Positions 6,586 through 12,532 of a stretch of 13,630 nt of DNA are shown here, one piece after another. Origin of the DNA: Baffinella frigidus (lineage: Eukaryota; Cryptophyceae; Cryptomonadales; Baffinellaceae). The notes beneath the pieces are model-generated. The model made no database searches and was not told where the DNA came from. It was given only the letters and a program-made list of their open reading frames with translations. The DNA lies in contig MU646843.1 in NCBI GenBank assembly GCA_026770585.1, positions 50,394 to 64,023 of the forward strand, in the 5' to 3' direction. Every line of letters begins with the position of its first letter. The first letter of the stretch is position 1. A program made the position numbers and the translations under genes.

Positions 6586-6600
6586 GTAAGGGCGGACGCC

Positions 6601-6703
6601 CTAATCCCGGCGTCAACATGATTCCAGCATTCTGTATCACCCTACGGTATGCGCTAAGGTAGGGTGATACGGAATGCCGGAATTAGGTCGACGCCGGGAT
6701 TAG
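6601..6703. repeat. 103-bp hairpin with 45-base arms
   Basis: ctaatcccggcgtcaac...tgtatcaccctac pairs with gtagggtgatacgga...cgacgccgggattag across a 13-base loop, with few mismatches. The left arm is the intron sequence that follows each copy of exon 6012-6098, so the hairpin arose by inverted duplication of intron DNA. A smaller version (ggcattccgtatc / tacggaatgcc) lies at about 6799-6854. Confidence 0.78.
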
Positions 6704-6718
6704 GGGGTTGACCCGAGT

Positions 6719-6781
6719 GGATTCGACGAGAGCAACATGCTCGCCTTCTCCGAAACTGTCAACGGCGTCAAACAGCGCAAG
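6719..6781 (+). pseudogene. 5'-truncated copy of the FN3 C-strand exon
   Basis: It reads G F D E S N M L A F S E T V N G, then V K Q R K, with donor GTAAGG. The R-F-Y-M-A-Y segment and acceptor are missing; the hairpin's right arm abuts it (ggggttgacccgagt). Confidence 0.7.
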
Positions 6782-6854
6782 GTAAGGGTGCCTAATCCCG
6801 GCATTCCGTATCACCCTACCGTATTGCACATCGTAGCACTCTACGGAATGCCGT

Positions 6855-7200
6855 ACCACACGAGAATGCTAGAGGGGCCGATTTAAAACCGATGTGCTTT
6901 TAAAAGTGGGCATTTGTCTAGTAACTTTTGCTGATCGGCACGCAACTAGCCAAACATTGGCCAGGCGCGAGGTTGGAACACCTTATCCTGGTACAAATAG
7001 TTACAACCCCACATGTAAATAAGATCCTCCAGCATTCTCGAGTGGTAGTTAGATTGGAACCTAACCAATTCCGGAATTACCATTATTTTCCCAGAGGAAT
7101 TATTATTGTTTGTCCAGCAGCGCAAGGTAGTAGAGCGGTTTGGGGTTTGGGGTTTGGGGTTGAGGGGTTTCACATCTGGTGGCGTCTGGTCTAAAACGTA
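6855..7200. other. unassigned unique-looking intron segment
   Basis: The stretch is largely free of telomere-like repeats and of recognisable exons. A last fragment of the 6012-6098 exon end (cagcagcgcaag|GTAGTA) lies at about 7113-7124, followed by G-strand ttggggtttgggg DNA at 7139-7166. Open frames on both strands are not convincing as genes. Confidence 0.4.
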
Positions 7201-7210
7201 TACCCCCAAC

Positions 7211-7236
7211 ATCGACGCGGACATCTGCACAATCTA
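7211..7236 (+). pseudogene. 5' part of an exon-7603 copy split by an element
   Basis: atcgacgcggacatctgcac then aatcta matches the start of the exon at 7603 (I D A D I C T I). The match resumes at about 7386 with aatctaccctgatcgcaac, like ctacccagagctcaac. The element between them lies inside the exon copy, and aatcta is present on both sides. Confidence 0.65.
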
Positions 7237-7385
7237 ATCGCGGCGAGTATTTGAGTCAAATACTATCTTGGTAACGAATTTTACTACACACCAGGTTTTA
7301 CTATTACTTTTATGAACCAATTGTGTAGTAATTTTCGTTGATAGGTCCTAAAAATCGTATTTGACTCAAATACTCGTCCGGATGA
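7237..7385. mobile_element. CGAGTATTT-family MITE inserted in an exon copy
   Basis: The left end cgagtatttgagtcaaatac (7244) and right end gtatttgactcaaatactcg (to 7376) are perfect complements, and ttttactacac / gtgtagtaatttt pair further in. With outer flanks atcgcgg and tccggatga the element is about 149 bp. aatcta at 7231 and 7386 is a likely 6-bp target duplication, since the intact exon has a single equivalent gatcta. Confidence 0.75.
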
Positions 7386-7404
7386 AATCTACCCTGATCG
7401 CAAC

Positions 7405-7600
7405 ATCCCCTAACCCCTAACCCCTAAAACCCAAAACCCAAAACCCAAAACCTAAACCCTAAACCCTAAACCTTAAACCCTAAACCCTAACCCTAAACCC
7501 TAAACCCTAAACCCTAAACCCTGCACGTAGCACTTCCCTCAACGCGCGTAGTATTTTCCTAAAACACAGCCCCTAAACCCCCATCCTCAAACCCTCAAAA
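7405..7600 (+). repeat. CCCTAAA telomere-like array
   Basis: CCCCTAA, CCCAAAA and then mainly CCCTAAA units run to about 7523. A short non-repeat insert (cacgtagcacttccctcaac) follows, then the acceptor region of the exon at 7603 (cctcaaaaag). Confidence 0.78.
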
Positions 7601-7602
7601 AG

Positions 7603-7707
7603 GTGTTCATCGACGCAGACATCTGCACGATCTACCCAGAGCTCAACATCCAGCGCTGCGCGACATTCATCACCGGTCTCGACCTGCGTACTATTTATCT
7701 ACTCAAG
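7603..7707 (+). CDS. exon, E-F region of FN3-like domain 2
   Basis: 35 codons, phase 0 to 0, acceptor CTCAAAAAG and donor CTCAAG|GTAAAC. It reads V F I D A D I C T I Y P E, then L N I Q R C A T F I T G, then L D L R T I Y L L K. The T-F-I-T-G-L-D-L-R-T-I-Y segment matches the FN3 'x-G-L-x-x-x-x-x-Y' E-F corner and parallels V F S G L D D M S S F (2300) and A F I G S L S K G R R Y (12944). Four other copies surround it. Confidence 0.76.
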
Positions 7708-7728
7708 GTAAACCCTGGACCCTAAGCC

Positions 7729-7807
7729 TTAGACCCTAGACCCTAGACCCTAGACCCTAGACCCTAGACCCTAGACCCTAGACCCTAGACCCTAGACCCT
7801 AGACTCT
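7729..7807 (+). repeat. CCCTAGA-variant array
   Basis: Eleven near-perfect ccctaga units. This variant is nearly absent elsewhere except for a few units at about 8136-8177, in the next copy of the same intron. It leads to the acceptor ttctccttcag at 7824. Confidence 0.88.
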
Positions 7808-7824
7808 GATTTTTTCTCCTTCAG

Positions 7825-7846
7825 GAATTCGTCTACTTACGGGTCC
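7825..7846 (+). CDS. short exon, F strand of FN3-like domain 2
   Basis: It follows a strong acceptor (ttttttctccttcag) and reads E F V Y L R V. The donor I prefer is TCC|GTAGGC, because a second copy at 8201 ends at the matching place with a better donor, TCC|GTAAGC. That makes a 22-base exon ending in phase 1. V-Y-L-R-V fits the FN3 F strand after L-L-K of the previous exon. The end is uncertain. Confidence 0.5.
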
Positions 7847-7902
7847 GTAGGCCCGAGACCCTACACACGAACCCCGAAACCCGAAACCCGAAACCCGAAA
7901 CC

Positions 7903-7976
7903 GTGAGACATTTGCTCGATCTACCCGGAGCTGAACATCCAGCGGCCTCGACCTTGGCACCATTTACCTACTCAAG
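7903..7976 (+). pseudogene. internally deleted copy of exon 7603-7707
   Basis: ctcgatctacccggagctg then aacatccagcgg matches, then about 21 bases (the C A T F I T G part) are missing before cctcgaccttggcaccattt and donor AAG|GTCAGT. The deletion keeps the frame length a multiple of three, but there is no acceptor upstream, only cccgaaa repeats. Confidence 0.7.
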
Positions 7977-8040
7977 GTCAGTGTTCAGAGATCAGGGTCC
8001 AGGGTTCAGGGTTCAGGGTTTAGGGGTTTCGGACACGGCT

Positions 8041-8118
8041 GAATTCCCAGAGTTGAACATCCAGCGCTGCGCGACTTTCGTCACCGGCCTCGACCTTCGC
8101 ACCATTTACCTACTCAAG
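8041..8118 (+). pseudogene. 5'-truncated exon-7603 copy with GC donor
   Basis: It reads E F P E L N I Q R C A T F, then V T G L D L R T I Y L L K, open throughout. The donor is AAG|GCAACC instead of GT. GC donors are used by some algae at low frequency, so loss of splicing is not certain. The 5' end (I D A D I C) and acceptor are missing. Confidence 0.65.
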
Positions 8119-8200
8119 GCAACCCCTCAACCCTAGACCCTAGCCCCCCGACCCTAGACCCTAGACCCTAGACCCTGGATGAATGTGTCCACTTGAAAAA

Positions 8201-8219
8201 TTTGTCTACTTACGCTTCC
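8201..8219 (+). pseudogene. second copy of the exon at 7825
   Basis: tttgtctacttacgcttcc followed by gtaagc reads F V Y L R F. The upstream acceptor is lost (ttgaaaaa replaces ttcaggaa). It helps fix the donor of the 7825 exon. Confidence 0.55.
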
Positions 8220-8290
8220 GTAAGCCCTACACCCGAAACCCGAAACCTGAAACCCGAAACCCTGAACCCGAAACCCTACACCATCAACCC

Positions 8291-8332
8291 TTTGTCTCCG
8301 GCCTGGACCTGCGTACCATTTACCCACTCAAG
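8291..8332 (+). pseudogene. 3' fragment of exon 7603-7707
   Basis: It reads F V S G L D L R T I Y P L K with donor AAG|GTACAC. It is preceded by cccgaaaccctacacc repeats with no acceptor. Confidence 0.65.
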
Positions 8333-8339
8333 GTACACC

Positions 8340-8421
8340 CTCAACCGTGTACATCACACGCTCAACCGTGCCCAACACACCCTCAACCGTATCCAACACA
8401 CCTTCAACCGTGCCCAACACA
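8340..8421 (+). repeat. four-copy 21-bp tandem repeat
   Basis: Units beginning ctcaaccgtg and ending cccaacacac occur at about 8340, 8361, 8382 and 8402. The start of the unit resembles the telomere-like CCCTCAA repeat, so the array may have grown from one. Confidence 0.8.
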
Positions 8422-8443
8422 TCTTTTTGGACGCGACTGAATG

Positions 8444-8894
8444 CATTCACGCGGCCGTGTGGACGCGACCAGGAAACCGCTGACAAGCCACCAACCCTCA
8501 CAGTCTGGGCAAATCGAAAAAGTCCAAAACACCAAGTCCCCTTGGAGGCCGTCGGAATCCGACGGCCTTGAAGGGGATTTTTGGAGCCATTTTTCCCGAT
8601 TTGCCCAGACTGTGAGGATTGGTGGAAGGGAACCCCCCCTCGCGCCAACGGGTGTTTTAATGTCGTACCAGCAAAGGTATTGTAAACTCGTACATCTATT
8701 TTATGAAAGCATTCACGCGGTCGTGTGGACGCGACCACCAAAACGCTGACAAGAACACACACCCTGGCCAGGAAACAATGCTGACAAGGCACCCCCCCTC
8801 GCGCCAACAGGTGTACTCGGGAAACATAAACGGCTTCGAAATGTGGACGTGACCAGGAAAATGCTGACAAAGGCACACCCCCTCGCGCCACCAG
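8444..8894 (+). CDS. candidate exon cluster ending FN3-like domain 2
   Basis: Three to four partial copies of one unit are present. They begin cattcacgcgg(c/t)cgtgtgg at 8444 and 8710, with a partial copy near 8841. Across copies the unit reads F T R x C G R D Q E x A D K, then A P P L A P T, ending CAACAG|GTGTAC (8810) or CACCAG|GTGTTC (8894). A Pro-rich A-P-P-L-A-P-T is typical of the linker that opens a new FN3 domain. No single copy here is complete: one is split by an element at 8488, one lacks the donor half and one lacks the start. The real exon may be a composite misread or lie in another copy. Confidence 0.35.
8488..8625. mobile_element. 138-bp MITE with AAG target duplication
   Basis: Ends ccaccaaccctcacagtctg and cagactgtgaggattggtgg are complements with one mismatch, continuing through gggcaaatcg. 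A second, inner hairpin (ccccttggaggccgtcgga / tccgacggccttgaagggg) forms the core. aag flanks both sides. The uninterrupted copy of the same unit at about 8790 reads gctgacaaggcacccccc, so an empty site is visible within the window. The family differs in sequence from the 138-bp elements at 6353 and 12341. Confidence 0.82.
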
Positions 8895-8976
8895 GTGTTC
8901 TCAGGGAACATAAACGGCTTCGAAACGCGCGGTTCCGCGGCCGGGATCCAGGTTGCGAGCCCCCTTCTCAGTTGAC

Positions 8977-9166
8977 TAACCTCATCGGGCCCTTTGAGGC
9001 CCCGCTCATAAGAAACCGCACCCCCTAGGACCCTACAGTAGGCCTATGCATAGGGCCCTATGGTGATCCTAGGGGGGTGGGCGTTTCTTTTGAGCGAGGT
9101 ACCCATGTACACGCACCGGAGCCCGCAGAGCGAGGCTCTCCTTGGGCCTCATAACCTCATCGGGCC
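8977..9166. repeat. nested inverted repeat flanked by 15-bp direct repeats
   Basis: The core at 9004-9095 pairs gctcataagaaac and cacccccctagga-like arms (gctcataagaaaccgcaccc with gggtgggcgtttcttttgagc, overlapping). It is bracketed by tgaggccc (8995) and gggcctca (9144). Perfect direct repeats taacctcatcgggcc at 8977-8991 and 9152-9166 lie outside. Fifteen bases is long for a transposon target duplication, so a recombination or duplication origin is equally likely. Confidence 0.65.
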
Positions 9167-9279
9167 ATAGATTCTATCTCAGAAACTGTCCATCGGAACG
9201 ATTTATGGTACACATCGAAGAGATTTAAAACTCTAAATGTACAACTCGAAGCCCCAGTGAAATCTGAGGTAGAATCTAT
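9167..9279. repeat. 113-bp inverted-repeat element
   Basis: atagattctatctcag and ctgaggtagaatctat pair with one mismatch. It directly abuts the 15-bp direct repeat of the preceding element. No coding capacity. Confidence 0.65.
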
Positions 9280-9352
9280 AGAGGGACGCGATGAAACCAT
9301 CGTCCTTCCTGGTACAGAGCCTGCCCGGTTCCACTTCAGACGTGATAGTGGT

Positions 9353-9445
9353 CAATCAAAAGTCAACTCCCTTGCAACTTCCAACTCTGAGTTTGAAGTT
9401 GGCATAAGTTGACTCAAAGGCAAGGGGGGTTGACTTTTGTGATTG
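9353..9445. repeat. 93-bp inverted-repeat element with GTTGACTTTT arm
   Basis: caatcaaaagtcaactcc(c)ttgc and gcaaggggggttgacttttg(tg)attg pair imperfectly; ccaactctgagtttgaagttgg forms the centre. The gttgactttt motif links it to repeats at 3513-3599. Confidence 0.6.
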
Positions 9446-9456
9446 CCTCCTCGCAG

Positions 9457-9503
9457 GTAGTAGTTACCTTCCCTGTACGAAACCTGTCCGGTTCAGTCAA
9501 CCC
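9457..9503 (+). CDS. weak candidate exon before FN3-like domain 3
   Basis: A good acceptor (gcctcctcgcag) is followed by an open V V V T F P V R N L S G S V N, then the element at 9504 begins. A diverged copy of the same stretch lies at about 9300-9340 (cttcctggtacagagcctg). Beta-strand-like content suits the start of an FN3 domain, but no donor is clear and the element may have cut the exon. Confidence 0.28.
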
Positions 9504-9662
9504 CCACGCGACGATGGCCTGTGTACCAAATCCGACCCGTCTTTCTATTATTCCTGCACTGCTAAAACTATTGTTGTTCGGAATCCGCGCAAAGTTGACA
9601 GGTTTGTGGGTGAGTTGACTTTGAAAACAGGCCAATTTGATACACGGACCATCGTTGCGTGG
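9504..9662. mobile_element. 159-bp MITE
   Basis: Ends ccacgcgacgatggcctgtg and the complement of atacacggaccatcgttgcgtgg pair for about 25 bases with four mismatches. The interior has gttgac motifs in both orientations. No obvious target duplication. Confidence 0.75.
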
Positions 9663-9692
9663 CTTCACGCCTCACGTGGGACTCATAACCAG

Positions 9693-9725
9693 GTGCCGCT
9701 GTTGTTGGAGTCTCTGGCACTCAAA
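9693..9725 (+). CDS. weak candidate exon, 11 codons
   Basis: Acceptor CATAACCAG is followed by V P L L L E S L A L K and donor AAA|GTTTTG, phase 0 to 0. It lies in the expected interval of FN3 domain 3 but has no copy elsewhere and no diagnostic motif. Confidence 0.28.
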
Positions 9726-9748
9726 GTTTTGAACCCTCAATATTGAAA

Positions 9749-9888
9749 ACGATGAGGATGATGATTATGTTGATGATGATGATGATGATGATGATAGTGA
9801 AAATAGAATCTATAACAATAATATATAGTATTATTGATGCTATTTTCATTATCAATAATGATAATAATAATAATAATAATAATAATTG
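9749..9888 (+). repeat. GAT and AAT trinucleotide microsatellites
   Basis: gatgatgat runs at 9749-9797 and aataataat at 9857-9886, ending at acceptor tgttttacag. These replace the telomere-like DNA as intron filler here and explain the Met/Asn-rich open frames. Confidence 0.9.
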
Positions 9889-9896
9889 TTTTACAG

Positions 9897-9952
9897 GCGA
9901 CGCTCTCGCTGCCGGTGGACCCTGACTCTCGGAGACATCACCTTATCCGGCA
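9897..9952 (+). pseudogene. deleted copy of exon 10181-10262
   Basis: After acceptor TTTTACAG it reads gcgacgctctcgctgccggt, skips about 15 bases, then resumes ctgactctcggagacatcac and ends at ccggcaataaatg without donor. The deletion shifts the frame. Confidence 0.72.
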
Positions 9953-9974
9953 ATAAATGCTTACACGCACAACA

Positions 9975-10061
9975 ACAATAATAATAATAATAATGATAAC
10001 ACTAATGGTAATGATGGTGATAACGACAATAACGGCAATAATGGTAATAATAGTGATAATG

Positions 10062-10093
<32 letters not shown>

Positions 10094-10175
10094 GCTAATG
10101 ATAATAATAGTAGTAATTGGTATTGATAGTAGTAATATTAAAAATAGTAGTTGGTAATAATAGTAATAATCGGTT
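9975..10175 (+). repeat. AAT/GAT/GGT microsatellite, second copy
   Basis: About 200 bases of imperfect aataat and gataat repeats precede the exon at 10181, mirroring the microsatellite before the deleted copy at 9897. Exon and intron filler were evidently duplicated as a unit of a few hundred bases. Confidence 0.88.
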
Positions 10176-10180
10176 TACAG

Positions 10181-10262
10181 GCGACGCTCTCGCTGCCGGT
10201 GGACGCCGCAACGGACGTGACTCTCGGAGACATCACCTTATCCGGCAACGCCTCCGATTTTG
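10181..10262 (+). CDS. exon, early part of FN3-like domain 3
   Basis: Acceptor GGTTTACAG is followed by A T L S L P V D A A T D, then V T L G D I T L S G N A S D F. The likely donor is TTTTG|GTCCTT, matching the GTCCT-type donors at 3497, 5041 and 13017. It would end in phase 1, whereas the exon at 11707 needs phase 0, so either the donor differs or an intermediate exon exists. Alternating hydrophobic residues fit beta strands. The FN3 assignment is by position and is weaker than for domains 1 and 2. Confidence 0.55.
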
Positions 10263-10530
10263 GTCCTTCATCCCTCCAAAGTTGACGGATTTGTACCACA
10301 CTCCCAGCATGTCAACTTAAGAATAGTCCGCCGATGGATGTGACTCTCGGAGACATCACCTTATCGGCAACGCCTCCGATTTTGGTCCTTTTTGACTCCA
10401 AAGTTGACGGATGTGTACCACACGCCCAGCATGTCAACTTAGGAATAGCCCGCCAACGGACGTGGCTCTCGGAGACACCACCTTGTCTGGCAACGCATCC
10501 GATTTCGGTCCTGCTATTCGAATCACCTGC
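10217..10530 (+). repeat. 123-bp tandem repeat containing exon copies
   Basis: gtgactctcggagacatcac starts units at 10217, 10340 and (as gtggctctcggagacacca) 10462, period 123 and 122 bp. Each holds the 3' half of the 10181 exon, a gtcctt boundary and a piece beginning caaagttgac and ending gtcaactta. Copies two and three lack the exon's 5' half and acceptor; copy two has a one-base deletion (ttatcggcaa). Unit three runs into ctgctgctgttgctg. Confidence 0.82.
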
Positions 10531-10674
10531 TGCTGCTGTTGCTGACATTTTTGGTCCTTCTATCCGACCCATCCGCTGTTGCTGACACACTTGCATATTC
10601 ATCGCGTCCACCAGTTTAATTTTCCAAACGACGATATCGGGTGCACGCTGGTGTGTCTCGCTTTCGCGCGACTC

Positions 10675-11045
10675 TAACCCCCAGACCCTGAACACTCAAC
10701 CCCAACCCCATAAACCCTGAACAATAAACTCTAAACTCTAAACTCTAAACTCTCAACACTCAACACTCTATACTAAACACTGAACCCTCAACCCTGACCA
10801 CTAAACCCTAAACCCTAAACCCTAAACCCTAAACCCTGAACCCTAAACCCTAAACCCTAAACCCTAAACCCTAAACCCTGAACCCTAAACCCTAAACCCC
10901 GAACCCCAAACCCTAAACCCTAAACCCTAAACCAGGGGTGGATCTCTCTTGGACGCGTCCCCAGGGCTTCCCTTCGGTGATTCCCTAAATCCTAAATCCT
11001 AAACCCTAAAACCTAAAACCCCGATCCCCAAACCCCAAACTCTAA
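10675..11045 (+). repeat. CCCTAAA telomere-like array with one insert
   Basis: Near-perfect CCCTAAA with interspersed CCCTGAA at 10800-10932, after an actctaa-variant run at 10726-10770. A 50-base non-repeat insert (ggggtggatctctcttgg onward, 10935-10985) interrupts it. No exon is identified. Confidence 0.85.
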
Positions 11046-11108
11046 CCCAGTAACCGATTCGGCGTGAGAGTTATATGGACTTACCATCCAACGGTAGAGC
11101 GCTATGCC

Positions 11109-11255
11109 GAGAAGTTGGCCACGGGAAATAATGGGAAATCCAGAAATTGGAGTCATTTTGTCAACTTTTGAGAAATTTAGTACCATTAATTTCTCAAAAG
11201 TGGATAAAATGGCTTCAATTTCCCCATTTTCTCATTTTCCGGTGGCCAACTTCTC
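11109..11255. mobile_element. 147-bp MITE, near-continuous hairpin
   Basis: gagaagttggccac and gtggccaacttctc form perfect tips, and tcaacttttgagaaat / atttctcaaaagtgga pair near the centre. Most of the length is self-complementary. Flanks tgcc and tgca might include a TGC duplication. Confidence 0.8.
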
Positions 11256-11395
11256 TGCACACCGCTCTTCGATCCCAACCTGTGTCTTTCCAGAAAAAAA
11301 TGCTCAAGGGGCTAAAACAATTCTTAATTAATGCTTAATTAATGCTTAATCAAGGGGCTGACAAAATGCTTAACGGACTATTCGGGGTGGGGCAG

Positions 11396-11640
11396 GTGAA
11401 CCGTTTCTACGTGGCTGCGTCCGAAAACGGGGGGCCGTTCAAATTGTGTCTTTCTCCAAAACAATGCTCAAGGGGCTGGCTAGGGAAATCTTCAGGAAAC
11501 AAATGCCTAACGGACTATTCGGATCCTTAACAGACTATTTGGCCCCAAGAAGGTGAAGCGTTTCTACGTGGCTGCGTCCGAAAACGGGGGGGGCGTTCAA
11601 ATTTCGTCTTTCTCCAAAAGAAATGCTCACGGGGCTGGGA
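11396..11640 (+). pseudogene. two 5' copies of exon 11707-11790
   Basis: Copies begin at 11396 and 11553, each V (N/K) R F Y V A A S E N G G, then leave the exon within or after a poly-G run (6 and 8 G, versus 7 in the intact copy) into ttcaaattgtgtctttctcc-type DNA. Unit period is 157 and 154 bp and includes taacggactattcgg and aatgctcaaggggctg. They lack the exon's 3' half and a donor. Confidence 0.8.
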
Positions 11641-11706
11641 AAAGCTTAAGGAAAATATGCTTAACAGACTATTCGGATTCTTAACGGACTATTCGGGGCG
11701 GGGCAG

Positions 11707-11790
11707 GTGAACCGTTTCTACGTGGCTGCGTCCGAAAACGGGGGGGCCTTCAGGCGCGTCGGCGGGATCATCCACTCAATCGACCGCGTG
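11707..11790 (+). CDS. exon, C strand of FN3-like domain 3
   Basis: 28 codons, phase 0 to 0, acceptor GGGGCAG and donor GTG|GTGCAC. It reads V N R F Y V A A S E N G G, then A F R R V G G I I H S, then I D R V. R-F-Y-V-A-A matches the C strand of domain 2 (R-F-Y-M-A-Y at 6012). It is the third and only complete copy of a three-unit tandem array. A seven-G run sits in its coding sequence; other copies have six or eight. The next exon in frame is at 12944. Confidence 0.68.
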
Positions 11791-11857
11791 GTGCACTAGC
11801 TAGCTCTGTCTCAGTCTATTTGTTCTTACCACTTTGGTTGGCCCGGGTTCGTTTTCG

Positions 11858-11952
11858 CTCCAAAGTTGTCGGGTTTGTACCGCACACCCAGACTGTCAAC
11901 TTGAGAATAGTCCTTGAACGTCGGCGGCACCATCTACTCCATCGACCGCGTG
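11858..11952 (+). pseudogene. chimera of 10181-region unit and exon-11707 end
   Basis: ctccaaagttgtcgggtttg...gtcaacttgagaatagtcc is the distal part of the 123-bp unit found at 10270-10335. It is joined to gtcggcggcaccatctac then tccatcgaccgcgtg, the 3' part of the 11707 exon, with donor GTG|GTGCGC (V G G T I Y S I D R V). Two loci 1.5 kb apart are fused here. Confidence 0.65.
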
Positions 11953-11958
11953 GTGCGC

Positions 11959-12074
11959 TATCCCTTAAGTTGCGAGTATCCCTTAAGTGGCGAGTATCCC
12001 TTAAGTGGCGAGTATCCCTTAAGTGGCGAGCAGCCTATCACGCTTCTGCTTAGGCCTATCCCTTAAGTGGCCAG
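11959..12074 (+). repeat. 18-bp tandem repeat, four copies plus one
   Basis: tatcccttaagtggcgag repeats at 11959, 11977, 11995 and 12013, with one isolated copy at 12057. It begins exactly where the exon-derived cgcta ends. Confidence 0.9.
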
Positions 12075-12260
12075 GGGGTCACAATTGACCCCCGACAGGT
12101 GCTAGGCAGGTCCTAGGGCCCTACGGTTTTGTGTCGTGTGGTATTGTGCCACACAGCAGGCTACTAAGGGATTTCATGAATAATCCAGAAGTGGATACGC
12201 CCTATGTCCCTCCGGTAGGCGATTCTTAGGGACATAGGGTTGTTCTTACGGATATCCTAA
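12074..12260. repeat. cluster of small palindromes in intron
   Basis: gggggtcacaattgaccccc (12074-12093), gtgtggtattgtgccacac (about 12135-12153) and ccctatgtccct/agggacataggg (12200-12239) are separate hairpins. No exon or telomere-like repeat is seen here. Confidence 0.55.
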
Positions 12261-12340
12261 CCGATTCTCGGTGGTTCAGCTACCGAAAACTCGCGCCCGA
12301 ATAGTAATGTAATTAGTACCACGGACAGGTCCCTAAGAAT

Positions 12341-12478
12341 CCACACAGTGGACTACGAACCTTTCATCAAAAGTCAACTTACCATGTGGGCATTTGACTT
12401 TAAGGATTTTCTAGTGAAAATTTGGTCACGTTACCGCTAAATCTAGGGGTCCCGAAAGCCTTGAAGCCCACCGCGTGG
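12341..12478. mobile_element. 138-bp MITE, family A, copy 2 (reverse)
   Basis: ccacacagtggactacgaac and gcccaccgcgtgg form the ends. Internal caaaagtcaactta and aaggattttct match the reverse complement of the element at 6353-6490. Its identical length and opposite orientation support two insertions of one family. The right arm is more diverged than in copy 1. Confidence 0.8.
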
Positions 12479-12480
12479 CA

Positions 12481-12532
12481 ACCCTAAACCCTAAACCCTA
12501 AACCCTAAACCCTAAACCCTAAACCCTAAACC
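12481..12532 (+). repeat. perfect CCCTAAA array, seven units
   Basis: Seven uninterrupted ccctaaa units start two bases after the right end of the 138-bp element. It is one of the two purest telomere-type tracts in the window (with the one near 4150). Confidence 0.9.

Noticed and set aside
8328-8891. Minus-strand open frame of 187 codons
   Set aside because: It crosses a MITE, a 21-bp tandem repeat and several plus-strand exon copies. Its repeated segments (A-R-G-G-V-P) come from the repeated unit, not a protein family.
9743-10157. Met/Ile/Asn-rich open frames, possible membrane peptides
   Set aside because: They are GAT and AAT microsatellite translations.
11060-11108. Possible tRNA fragment (ggtagagcgc resembles a D-arm)
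   Set aside because: No matching acceptor stem, anticodon loop or T-arm could be found around it.
11707-11790. Fasciclin-type domain (G-G-I-I-H-S-I-D-R-V resembles a fasciclin H2 motif)
   Set aside because: The upstream R-F-Y-V-A-A and downstream F-I-G-S-L...Y-L-L-R-V fit FN3 better and align with the other two domains of the same gene; the resemblance is short.
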